Position numbers and translations under genes: made by a program. From Lachnospiraceae bacterium (lineage in GTDB: Bacteria; Bacillota; Clostridia; Lachnospirales; Lachnospiraceae): a stretch of 59,088 bases of DNA. The notes under the pieces were generated by a model. The model was not told the DNA's origin, searched no databases, and saw nothing but the letters and a program-made list of their open reading frames with translations. Shown piece after piece: positions 52,240-59,088 of the stretch. Each line of letters begins with the position of its first letter. Positions within the stretch are counted from its first letter, which is position 1. The stretch covers positions 1,926 through 61,013 of the forward strand of contig SVDY01000012.1 in assembly GCA_015057665.1 (NCBI GenBank). The letters are read 5' to 3'.

Positions 52240-53853
52240 CTAATCTTCTACTTTTCCAACAAAGCGATACACAATCGTTATCTCCTGTTGTTTCACTCCA
52301 TTCACTTTCTGTGAATGTCCTATTTCAATCTTCTCGATTAACTGATTGACCATAGTTTCAGATAATTCTTCTATGGTCAGATACTCTTCTAAGACGCTTT
52401 TCAGCTTCTCTACGCTCTTTTCGTAGTCTTCCTGACTATTTAATTCCACATCGATCATCGAAAGTCTTGCTGACAGCTTTTTCTGCTCCTTCGTATACTC
52501 ACTTAACATCTCATGATAGCTTTCACTATCCAGCAAATCTTCTGCAAAATCCTCATAAAGTTTTCGAATTATCTTCTTCAAAGATGTTAATCTCTTCTGA
52601 ATTTTATTCTTTTCCTGTTCCAGTTTTACAAGATTCTTTCGAGATTTCTTCTGCCTCTGGATTCGTTTTAAGAGTTCTCCACTTTTAATCTGCTTTACAA
52701 TTCTCTGTACACTTTTTAAGACTTCTGCATACAAATCTTCGTAGTAAATCTGATGATGGTGGGTACATTCCTCTGGATTCTGGAAATGATTCGTACATCG
52801 AATCAAAGGATACGTTCCACTTTTTAAAGGTTTCATCATCATGGTCATATGGTGTCCACACTCTGCACAGAAAGTCAACTTTTGAAAGATGTTCTGGAAT
52901 TCATGTTTCTTTGGTCTGTGTCTGAGTCGAATCAATTGCTGGACTCGTTCGAAGTCTTCCCGACTTATGATAGCCTCATGTCTGTCAGAAACAATGATGT
53001 GTTTTTCGACTGGTATGGAGATACGTTCCTTGGTCTTGTAATTGGAAATCTCATAGCGATGATTCACCATATCTCCCACATAAACTCGGTCTTTTAGAAT
53101 CGCTCTAACCGTCTGATAACACCATCTGAAAGAAGTTTTTCCATTTTTCAGGTATCGTTCAAACCTGGTATCACCTTTCATTGCTTTGTAAGAGCCCGGT
53201 GTTAAAATCTGATTCTCTGTCAGGAGTCTGCTGATCTGCACCAGACTTTTTCCACTTAGTGCAAGTTTAAAAATCTCTTTTACAACATCAGAAACTTCCT
53301 CATCCACAATCAGATGGTTCTTGTCCATTGGATCAATCTTATAGCCATATGGTGTCTGTGCACTAATGAAAAGTCCTTTGTAAGCTCGTTGCCTTTTCGC
53401 TACTTTCACCTTTCGCGACAAGTCTTTTGCATACATATCGTTGAGAATATTCTTGAATGGTGCAATGTCATTATCCTCTCGGTTGGTATCAATCCCGTCG
53501 TTCACAACAATATATCTCACATGCTTTTGCTGAAAATACACCTCTGTGTAATAACCAGTTTGGATATAATCTCTACCAAGTCGGCTTAAGTCTTTGGTGA
53601 TTACCAGATTGATTTTGCCATCTTCGATGTCTTTTAACATTCTCTGAAACTCTGGTCTTTCAAAGTTCAGACCAGAAAATCCATCGTCCACATAGACATC
53701 AAACACATGGAAATCATGCTCCTTACAGTACTTTTCCAGTATCATCTTTTGTGTTCCAATGCTGACACTTTCCCCGGCCTGCTCATCATCTTTACTTAAT
53801 CTACAGTACAATGCTGCATTATAAATTTTGTTCTCATTAATCATCTGTTCCAT
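52240..53853 (-). CDS. large serine recombinase
   Basis: A 537-residue site-specific recombinase: N-terminal resolvase domain with the nucleophile Ser20 in YCRLSKDDE and VDDGFSGLNFERPEF, the Recombinase domain (about 160-270), a zinc ribbon (FCAECGHH ... IRCTNHFQNPEECTH, about 310-350) and a long coiled coil (about 370-470). Such enzymes integrate and excise transposons and phages (TnpX/TndX type). Its start overlaps the small upstream gene by 17 bases. No other transfer genes accompany it, so it may be a minimal mobile unit or act on the surrounding Rhs cassettes. Confidence 0.92.
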   Translation of the reverse strand: MEQMINENKIYNAALYCRLSKDDEQAGESVSIGTQKMILEKYCKEHDFHVFDVYVDDGFSGLNFERPEFQRMLKDIEDGKINLVITKDLSRLGRDYIQTGYYTEVYFQQKHVRYIVVNDGIDTNREDNDIAPFKNILNDMYAKDLSRKVKVAKRQRAYKGLFISAQTPYGYKIDPMDKNHLIVDEEVSDVVKEIFKLALSGKSLVQISRLLTENQILTPGSYKAMKGDTRFERYLKNGKTSFRWCYQTVRAILKDRVYVGDMVNHRYEISNYKTKERISIPVEKHIIVSDRHEAIISREDFERVQQLIRLRHRPKKHEFQNIFQKLTFCAECGHHMTMMMKPLKSGTYPLIRCTNHFQNPEECTHHHQIYYEDLYAEVLKSVQRIVKQIKSGELLKRIQRQKKSRKNLVKLEQEKNKIQKRLTSLKKIIRKLYEDFAEDLLDSESYHEMLSEYTKEQKKLSARLSMIDVELNSQEDYEKSVEKLKSVLEEYLTIEELSETMVNQLIEKIEIGHSQKVNGVKQQEITIVYRFVGKVED

Positions 53854-54031
53854 TTTTTAATTCCTTTCCGGAATAAAATGAATCCTGAGATTGTTCGGTT
53901 ACATTCATTATACTCGATGAATTATGCTGTAGCAACTGGTAGGATTCGGATTGAAATGCAGAAAGAAATACATCCTCCAAGGATTGTTTCCCATTGAATC
54001 TTTCGTGAATAATTAGCTTCGTTTTGTTCAT
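53837..54031 (-). CDS. small protein preceding the recombinase
   Basis: A 64-residue protein, MNKTKLIIHERFNGKQSL..., ending KNGTDD and overlapping the recombinase start. An AGGAGG site six bases upstream supports the ATG at 54031 rather than the frame start at 54100. Short genes of this kind, with a RFxGxxSLxDVF pattern, often precede large serine recombinases; I recall the pattern but not a named function. It could be a recombination directionality factor or regulator. Confidence 0.7.
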   Translation of the reverse strand: MNKTKLIIHERFNGKQSLEDVFLSAFQSESYQLLQHNSSSIMNVTEQSQDSFYSGKELKNGTDD

Positions 54032-54047
54032 TTTCAACCTCCTATAA

Positions 54048-54096
54048 GTGAGAAAAACCAATGAAAGAATTAACTTCTTTTCACTGGTTTCCTCAC
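54048..54096 (-). other. large hairpin in the leader of the recombinase unit
   Basis: GTGAG...CCAATGAAA (54048-54066) pairs imperfectly with TTTTCACTGG...CTCAC (54079-54096), an approximately 18-bp stem that ends just before the ribosome site of the small gene. It could be an attenuator or part of a recombination site. Confidence 0.5.
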
Positions 54097-54155
54097 TCAA
54101 AGGCTAAAATGTACCCCTATTTTTTAAAAAACTATTTTGTTTACTTGGATAGCCA

Positions 54156-54244
54156 GAAATTCAATACACTATACTAGCAAGCAACGTATTTGGATAGCCA
54201 CGGGCTTCCAAATACACTTGTCAGGAGATTCCTGAAACCTTTTA
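54156..54244 (-). repeat. cassette-boundary repeat, copy after the LRR immunity gene
   Basis: About 89 bases, close to 56070-56158 (about 80% by eye) and more distantly to 57745-57835. All three lie directly after a putative immunity gene. On the minus strand the shared block reads GGAATCTCCTGA then AAGTGT, with a GCTTGCT segment later. In this copy the remainder of the boundary is replaced by the recombinase unit. Confidence 0.7.
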
Positions 54245-54261
54245 TCATGATTCCATTAAAA

Positions 54262-55248
54262 CTATAGTAATTCAAATCCACCAATGCTATCATTCTTAGG
54301 CAAATCTCTATCTTTAAGATTATAATGCTTTTTTCCTTTTTTACACCATACATAAGGAATATTTAAACATGGGGTTAAATCGCCACTTTCTATCTCCATA
54401 GAAAAAGTAAATGTTTTTAAATTTGGCATTTTGAAAAGAAAATTTAAATTCATTAGTTTATTTTTACCAAACAACGATAGATGTTCAAGGTTATGCATTT
54501 GATTTAAAAAAGAAAAATCTGTAATCTTAGGGCAATTTTCAATCGAAAGAGCGCGTAAAGTATTTGATATCTTTGATATTTCACTCATATCACTCAACTT
54601 TCTCTCATAATCCACAGACAACCACTGTAGTTTTTTAAAATTACCTATTCCTCTCAATGAATTTATTCCTGTTCTTAAAATATCCAGCCTTTTTAAACTT
54701 TCATAACTACTCATATCATCAAAATCAGAAATAGCCATATTAGATATATCCATATATTCAACCAACTCAAGCTCCTTGAAATTCAGATGTCCTTTTCCAG
54801 ACATCCACACTTCTTTTAGCCCATTAATACGCGAATAATCAAGAGTGGTAACCGTAGGCTCAAAATGATCTCTATATTCAGTAATTGCTGTAAGATATTT
54901 TATTTCAGGTATATCATACAACGGTGAATAGTCAAATTGGTCTGGTGCAGATTTAGCAGGAATAATTTGAAAGCATTTTAATGATGGACAGCGATGAATA
55001 AACTCTATATTCTCGGCGATTATACAAGCCTTTTCAAGCTTATATTTATTAATAACCTCAATATGTTCTTCTAATGATTTTTTTGAAAATGATTTTTGTG
55101 GTGTAATAGAATTGCTATTTTCAGGATATCTAATTACAATTGCATCTAATACATTTGCTGGCTTATCGATAGATGTGAAAATAAAACCTTCTCTTTCAAC
55201 ACAATGACAAAAGTCAAAATTTGTTATTATTTCATTTAAATTAGTCAT
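54262..55248 (-). CDS. leucine-rich repeat protein, putative immunity protein
   Basis: A 328-residue protein with leucine-rich repeats from about residue 140 to 300 (for example LKRLDILRTGINSLRGIGNF, LRALSIENCPKITDFSFLNQ, LEHLSLFGKNKLMNLNFL). No signal peptide or membrane helix, so cytoplasmic. It starts two bases after the stop of the upstream Rhs toxin module, the position of an immunity gene in polymorphic toxin loci. Binding to the GIY-YIG-like toxin is inferred from position only. Confidence 0.75.
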   Translation of the reverse strand: MTNLNEIITNFDFCHCVEREGFIFTSIDKPANVLDAIVIRYPENSNSITPQKSFSKKSLEEHIEVINKYKLEKACIIAENIEFIHRCPSLKCFQIIPAKSAPDQFDYSPLYDIPEIKYLTAITEYRDHFEPTVTTLDYSRINGLKEVWMSGKGHLNFKELELVEYMDISNMAISDFDDMSSYESLKRLDILRTGINSLRGIGNFKKLQWLSVDYERKLSDMSEISKISNTLRALSIENCPKITDFSFLNQMHNLEHLSLFGKNKLMNLNFLFKMPNLKTFTFSMEIESGDLTPCLNIPYVWCKKGKKHYNLKDRDLPKNDSIGGFELL

Positions 55249-55250
55249 AT

Positions 55251-55970
55251 TTAATACCTTCTCAAGTTATTGTATAACTTTTTACCTGGGCTCCAATTAA
55301 TATTATATGTACTCGCATTTTTAACACCTTTATATGTTTGTAATGCAAATTCTTCTATAAATGCCTTATCTGGAGTTTTAGTAGCTTTCCAACGAATAGA
55401 TGTAACTGTATCGCCCAAATTATCATTTAACGGAAGCTTTTTTGTATGATTGACCGCAGACTCAATCGCCCTTGAATAAGGCCCTTTTCCAACGTAATTC
55501 TTGCCACTCGCATATACAATTTCATAAGTCCCAACAGAATCACTGATTTTAACCTTCTTTTTTAAAGCTTTTGCCGCTGCCACAACATCATCCATTTTAT
55601 TGCTTGCTCTGACTATCTTTACCGATTCACCTATTCCTGTAACGAATGGAATCAAATCTACTGCATCTCCAACCATGCCAGCCCATGCCCACACATCTCC
55701 AGGATTCAGAGCAACTTCTACTACACTACAAGCTAATGATCCAACATCAATCACAGTTTCCCATATGGCGCCTGTTGAGTCTTTTCTCGTAATCGGATTA
55801 TTATCACAATAAGCATATAGATTCTTATCATACAAATCACTATCGATACCTAAAACATCCGTTGTATCTGCACTTATAAACCTACCAACCTCAGGATCAT
55901 AATAACTTGAGGATACATAATAGAATCCTGTCTCCGCATCATAGCAGTATCCTATTATCCTCTCCGGATA
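55251..55970 (-). CDS. orphan Rhs C-terminal cassette with GIY-YIG-like toxin domain
   Basis: A 239-codon open frame with no proper start (an in-frame TAA at 55973-55971 precedes it). It begins with Rhs core GYCYDAETGFYYVS and YYDPEVGRFISADTTDVLG, then a pre-toxin segment with the TG motif DAVDLIPFVTGIGE, and a C-terminal domain starting GTYEIVYASGKNYVGKG (resembles GIY-YIG nuclease), with an Arg in YSRAIES, a Glu in FIEEFAL and YNINWSPGKK. A TTG at 55835 could start a shorter product. It looks like a silent cassette that must recombine behind a full rhs gene to be expressed. Confidence 0.72.
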   Translation of the reverse strand, partial: YPERIIGYCYDAETGFYYVSSSYYDPEVGRFISADTTDVLGIDSDLYDKNLYAYCDNNPITRKDSTGAIWETVIDVGSLACSVVEVALNPGDVWAWAGMVGDAVDLIPFVTGIGESVKIVRASNKMDDVVAAAKALKKKVKISDSVGTYEIVYASGKNYVGKGPYSRAIESAVNHTKKLPLNDNLGDTVTSIRWKATKTPDKAFIEEFALQTYKGVKNASTYNINWSPGKKLYNNLRRY

Positions 55971-56158
55971 TTACAATCCAACCTCGGCTGGATTGATATA
56001 AGTATCCGAAGCGAACAACGAAAAGCATCATCCACTTCGGATTGTAATTCTTATGTAATATTACCCGCTGAAATGCAATACATTATATCAGCAAGCGACA
56101 TATTTGGATTGCCACAGGAATCTAACACACTTATCAGGAGATTCCGGAAACATTTTTA
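55971..56158 (-). repeat. full cassette-boundary repeat between cassettes 2 and 3
   Basis: This 188-base stretch runs from the immunity-gene stop of cassette 2 to the Rhs start of cassette 3. It includes the post-immunity block (56070-56158), a CACTTCGGATT block and the INPAE-coding block (about 55980-56000, CTCGGCTGGATT). It gives the reference for the partial copies at 54156-54244/52138-52190 and 57656-57835. Confidence 0.7.
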
Positions 56159-56998
56159 CTCTAAAATTTCTATTACAGGAGAAAGATTCAAGCCTCCCGA
56201 AAGTTTATTTTGTTTTAGCAATTGATAGAACCGTTGCGAAATTATGTACAAGGGATAAGCAATTCCTTCTCCCCATATTCTTTCTGTGACATATAGATCA
56301 TCTTGCATTTCAAGTTCCGATACATTTAAATGTAATTGATATGTATCATCAATAAAAAATTGTTCTTTTCCACATATATGACATACTTCTTTTCGTTCGC
56401 CATGTCCAAATTCAATATGGTCATTACAAATAATGTTTGACGTCTTCACTTGAAATAAATGCTCACTGTAAATACCTTTTTTATTTCTTACATTTTCAAA
56501 TTTAATTCCTCGCAGAGAGTTATTTTTAACCATTTCACAAACCCTATAATCTGCAAACAATTCTGCAAATCCTGTGTCCTCTGTCCAAAAAGCTGTGGAA
56601 GTCTTCATGGATGGTTCTTTCTTTACAACAAATGAATCTTTTTGTCTTTTATGATTCACTTTTTCTACTCCCATAGAAGATATCCATTCGCAAGAGTATT
56701 CGTATGCTTCTTCACTATTAACAATATCAATACTCTGCTTTTTCGGCGTCAAAACTAACCAGTTTGCAGTATTAATTTCTGATGCTGAATAAGTTACAAA
56801 AACAATAGGATCTCTCACCCTTAGATTTCTAAGTTCATTTAAAGTTCTCTCTAAATCCGAATTATTACTCCACAACGAAAATATAATCCTATCACCAGTA
56901 ATATTACATTCGCTTTTTTTATATTTGATTCCTTTCAAACATAAATATTTTTCCAAATCTTTTTTATAAAACTCACAAAAATAGTATTCATATTTCAT
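56156..56998 (-). CDS. putative immunity protein with paired Cys motif
   Basis: A 280-residue cytoplasmic protein starting MKYEYYFCEFYKKDL. Near residue 208 it has CHICGKEQ, a single zinc-knuckle-like CxxCG motif, and a C-terminal half with the ISQRFYQLLKQNKLSGGLNLSPV pattern seen in DUF1629-like immunity proteins. ATG at 56998 is chosen because GGAG is seven bases upstream; an ATG at 57004 is too near. It follows the nuclease-type Rhs cassette by 12 bases. Function is inferred from position. Confidence 0.65.
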   Translation of the reverse strand: MKYEYYFCEFYKKDLEKYLCLKGIKYKKSECNITGDRIIFSLWSNNSDLERTLNELRNLRVRDPIVFVTYSASEINTANWLVLTPKKQSIDIVNSEEAYEYSCEWISSMGVEKVNHKRQKDSFVVKKEPSMKTSTAFWTEDTGFAELFADYRVCEMVKNNSLRGIKFENVRNKKGIYSEHLFQVKTSNIICNDHIEFGHGERKEVCHICGKEQFFIDDTYQLHLNVSELEMQDDLYVTERIWGEGIAYPLYIISQRFYQLLKQNKLSGGLNLSPVIEILE

Positions 56999-57010
56999 GA
57001 CCATTCTCCG

Positions 57011-57706
57011 TTATTTTACCAATGAATATATCACAGTTCCCATTAACCTTGGATTATTAGAATATACTTGAGCTGCTGCCTTGACCACCTGAACATCATT
57101 ATATTTTTTGCCATACTTCAATATTTCTCTCCAAGCTTTCGTATACCCTTTATGAACCTTTTTATCCAAAGCAATACTTAACATTTTACTTTCACTTCCC
57201 AAATTTAAGGAATCTGCAAATCTTTTTTCTATATGATGAACTTCTTTTCCTAATCCCTTGTTATTTTTTCTCAAATTACCATATGTATCAATTGCATCTG
57301 CTGTGCCTTCTGCAATTTTGGATGATGTTCGTAATGCTTTTATCGTTTCACCCACGCCTGTTACAAAAGGTATTAAGTCAACTGCATCCCCCATTAATGC
57401 CGCCCATGCAGTTAAATCAGTGGGATTCATAGTAACTTCGACTGCGCTCCAGGCAAGAGTAGCAATATCAAATGCCGTTTCTGCCATGGTTCCTAAAACA
57501 TCTTTAAAACAGATTAGATTATTATTACAGTATGTAAATAAATTTTTTTCTGACAAGCCTGCGCAATTTAATGTCAGCACATCTGTCGTATCAGCATTCA
57601 AAAACCTACCAACCTCAGGATCGTAGTATCGGCTTCCAAGATAATAGAACCCCGTCTCGGCTGGATTTATACGTGTATCCAGAAACAAACAATTTCCATA
57701 TAGCAT
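57011..57706 (-). CDS. orphan Rhs C-terminal cassette with His-rich nuclease-like toxin
   Basis: A 231-residue frame that begins MLYGNCLFLDT then RINPAETGFYYLGSRYYDP and EVGRFLNADTTDVL (Rhs core), followed by a pre-toxin TG segment DAVDLIPFVTGVGE nearly the same as in the next cassette. The last 80 residues carry EVHHIEKRFADSLNL and DKKVHKGYTKAWREIL, resembling HNH/endonuclease VII toxins (AHH/GHH type) found in Rhs and WapA tips. An in-frame TGA directly precedes the ATG and no ribosome site is seen, so expression on its own is doubtful. Confidence 0.72.
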   Translation of the reverse strand: MLYGNCLFLDTRINPAETGFYYLGSRYYDPEVGRFLNADTTDVLTLNCAGLSEKNLFTYCNNNLICFKDVLGTMAETAFDIATLAWSAVEVTMNPTDLTAWAALMGDAVDLIPFVTGVGETIKALRTSSKIAEGTADAIDTYGNLRKNNKGLGKEVHHIEKRFADSLNLGSESKMLSIALDKKVHKGYTKAWREILKYGKKYNDVQVVKAAAQVYSNNPRLMGTVIYSLVK

Positions 57707-57835
57707 TCACTTCGGATTATAATTCGTATAGCATTTCAACTTCAGCTACTGAAATATAATTTTTCAGTAAACACCGACTCAAATTAGCCACAACAGTCAT
57801 CAGAATGTACTTGCCAGATTATTTATGGTGTCTTT
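57656..57835 (-). repeat. cassette-boundary repeat between cassettes 1 and 2
   Basis: It contains a CTCGGCTGGATT block at 57656, CACTTCGGATT near 57708 and a diverged post-immunity block at 57745-57835. It overlaps the first codons of cassette 2. It is the most diverged copy. Confidence 0.55.
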
Positions 57836-57843
57836 ATATTTAA

Positions 57844-58374
57844 TTACTTTATAATTTCGTATTCCATTTTAACATTCCATTCATCCATTTTTTCTAGAAA
57901 TATTTTTTCATCGACTGCATAAGTATGCGGATATAAATATCCTCCTTTAGGCTCATTCTCTAACAAAAAATTAACACATATCAATGAACATGGTCGAAAA
58001 ACGACGCAATAATTCATCGGCTTAATTCCATGAAAATTGAGTTTATTTTTTTTATAGAAAATTGCTCCTTTAATATACTGATTTCTATTTCCCCATGCAT
58101 TTTTAAAATATACGATTTTTTTTAGCTCAAGTTCATTCCATTTGTATTTTTTTTTGTACCACAAAAAAATAACTTCACATCCATGTTTATTCATAACAAT
58201 GGTTCTATCTATTGCCATCCATTGTCGAAATACGAATAACAATGGTATACCTCCACAGATAATACCTACTAAAATATTTCCTGAATCAGCATATATATAA
58301 AGGGACATTATTAACAACACTATTATTACCATAATCAATATTCTACTATTTCTTTCATCGCTATCAATTATCAT
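57844..58374 (-). CDS. membrane-anchored putative immunity protein
   Basis: A 176-residue protein with two N-terminal transmembrane helices (about 12-28 and 32-48, separated by a short DSG turn) and a basic cytoplasmic domain that resembles a PH-like fold (VMNKHGCEVIFLWYKKKYKW). It sits 21 bases after the rightmost Rhs module. Its membrane location suggests the partner toxin acts at or in the membrane; that is inference. I do not recognise a named immunity family. Confidence 0.65.
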   Translation of the reverse strand: MIIDSDERNSRILIMVIIVLLIMSLYIYADSGNILVGIICGGIPLLFVFRQWMAIDRTIVMNKHGCEVIFLWYKKKYKWNELELKKIVYFKNAWGNRNQYIKGAIFYKKNKLNFHGIKPMNYCVVFRPCSLICVNFLLENEPKGGYLYPHTYAVDEKIFLEKMDEWNVKMEYEIIK

Positions 58375-58395
58375 TATTCCACCCCTTTCGCATTA

Positions 58396-59088
58396 TTAAT
58401 ATGCTCTAGCCCCAGTTACTCGCATAAATTTATGGTAATCCATAGGAAGATTGGCTCTATGTGGTTTCCAAATTTTACCTGTATATGGTTTGCTCTTTCT
58501 TTTATTGTTTTGCACAACTGCATTATTGGATATGCTTGTAACAAGACTCATGCCCGCTCCTATTGTAGTATCAACAACAGTTTTTACCGTAATTCCATGT
58601 ACATCATTTGACAACCCTGCGAGATTGCTTATACTGAATACCGTGGTCGTGACTGTCGTTAAACCAGAAAAAATAACTGCTCGCATGTTGCCACCTTTTC
58701 TATAACTATCATTCATTGCAAGAGCCGCACTTGCAATGCCCACAACTAAATCTCCATATGATGAAGCTCCTAACATTCCAATACCAACGTCTTTAACAAA
58801 ACCAGAAAAAGTATAATCATCTCCTGTTACTACTGAAGTTAAAACAGAGGAAAAAACATTTATTCCTATATTAACTAAGGCTACTGTCCAAAATTCTCCG
58901 TCCTCGTCAACACGCATAACAGGATTATTATCACAATAAGCGTATAGATTCTTATCATAAAGATCACCAGATACACCTAAAACATCTGTCGTATCCGCAC
59001 TTATAAACCTGCCAACCTCAGGATCATAATACCTGGTGGATACATAATAGAATCCCGTCTCCTCATCATAGCAGTATCCCCTGTAACG
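58396..59088 (-). CDS. Rhs/WapA C-terminal region with unknown toxin (partial, runs off the window)
   Basis: 230 codons in frame to the right edge. It opens RYRGYCYDEETGFYYVSTRY, then YDPEVGRFISADTTDVLG, LYAYCDNNPVMRVDEDGEFW (end of the Rhs core). The following ~165 residues form the variable tip: glycine/serine-rich hydrophobic segments (WTVALVNIGINVFSSVLTSV, GIGMLGASSYGDLVVGIASA, VVDTTIGAGMSLVTSI) and a basic tail (KRKSKPYTGKIWKPHR). It could be the true 3' end of a full rhs gene outside the window or another cassette. No known toxin motif; a membrane-active or pre-toxin helical domain is possible. Confidence 0.75.
   Translation of the reverse strand, partial: RYRGYCYDEETGFYYVSTRYYDPEVGRFISADTTDVLGVSGDLYDKNLYAYCDNNPVMRVDEDGEFWTVALVNIGINVFSSVLTSVVTGDDYTFSGFVKDVGIGMLGASSYGDLVVGIASAALAMNDSYRKGGNMRAVIFSGLTTVTTTVFSISNLAGLSNDVHGITVKTVVDTTIGAGMSLVTSISNNAVVQNNKRKSKPYTGKIWKPHRANLPMDYHKFMRVTGARAY

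Noticed and set aside
52240-54031. Complete conjugative transposon or prophage
   Set aside because: Only the recombinase and one small gene are present; no relaxase, mobilisation, replication or structural genes are seen.

Overview
The window looks like part of a low-to-moderate GC Gram-positive anaerobe of the Clostridia, most likely a gut Lachnospiraceae. Support comes from the gene families present (pyruvate:ferredoxin oxidoreductase, desulfoferrodoxin, HprK with a Crh-like protein, WhiA, B12-type radical SAM), strong AGGAGG ribosome sites, TTGACA/TATAAT promoters and U-rich terminators. I saw no tRNA, rRNA or CRISPR array.

Layout. (1) 0-24.9 kb is mostly housekeeping: YhaM-type exonuclease, thioesterase-mutS2, trmL, an aminotransferase with its Lrp-type regulator, an AIR-synthase-like protein, a VanW protein, a radical SAM protein, folD with a cyclodeaminase, lysA, then a long minus-strand block ftsH-uvrC-hprK-glucokinase-murB-whiA-Crh-like. 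A secreted SH3/NlpC-P60 hydrolase and an Mrp ATPase follow. (2) 24.9-26.7 kb holds a 650-bp gene-free region with spaced ATTAGTC repeats, then an iron alcohol dehydrogenase. (3) 26.7-45.5 kb is a large sialic-acid/amino-sugar utilisation region: divergent ROK kinase, FAD flavoprotein, YhcH, Dpp/Opp-type ABC importer, N-acylglucosamine 2-epimerase, N-acetylneuraminate lyase, CUT1-type sugar ABC importer with its own ATPase, DUF624 protein, second YhcH and an esterase-like hydrolase. The gene set fits import of a sialic acid, cleavage to ManNAc and pyruvate, epimerisation of free ManNAc to GlcNAc, then phosphorylation by a ROK kinase (the route known from Bacteroides) rather than the NanK/NanE phosphate route. 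No sialidase and no regulator are encoded here, so it may scavenge sialic acid released by others. (4) 45.6-52.0 kb has desulfoferrodoxin, pyruvate:ferredoxin oxidoreductase, a barrel-only pyruvate kinase and a cyclophilin, with copies of a structured repeat that starts right after terminators. (5) 52.1-59.1 kb is an accessory island: three consecutive Rhs/WapA C-terminal toxin modules, each followed by a different putative immunity gene and a related intergenic repeat, with a large serine recombinase and a small partner gene lodged in the last cassette boundary. The rightmost Rhs module is open at the window edge; the inner two lack convincing starts and look like silent orphan cassettes.

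The most novel signal is region 5, a polymorphic-toxin cassette array combined with a serine recombinase. The sialic-acid region with two importers and an unexplained flavoprotein, the structured leader before lysA, and the post-terminator repeats come next. All family assignments are from reading the sequence; no database search was run.
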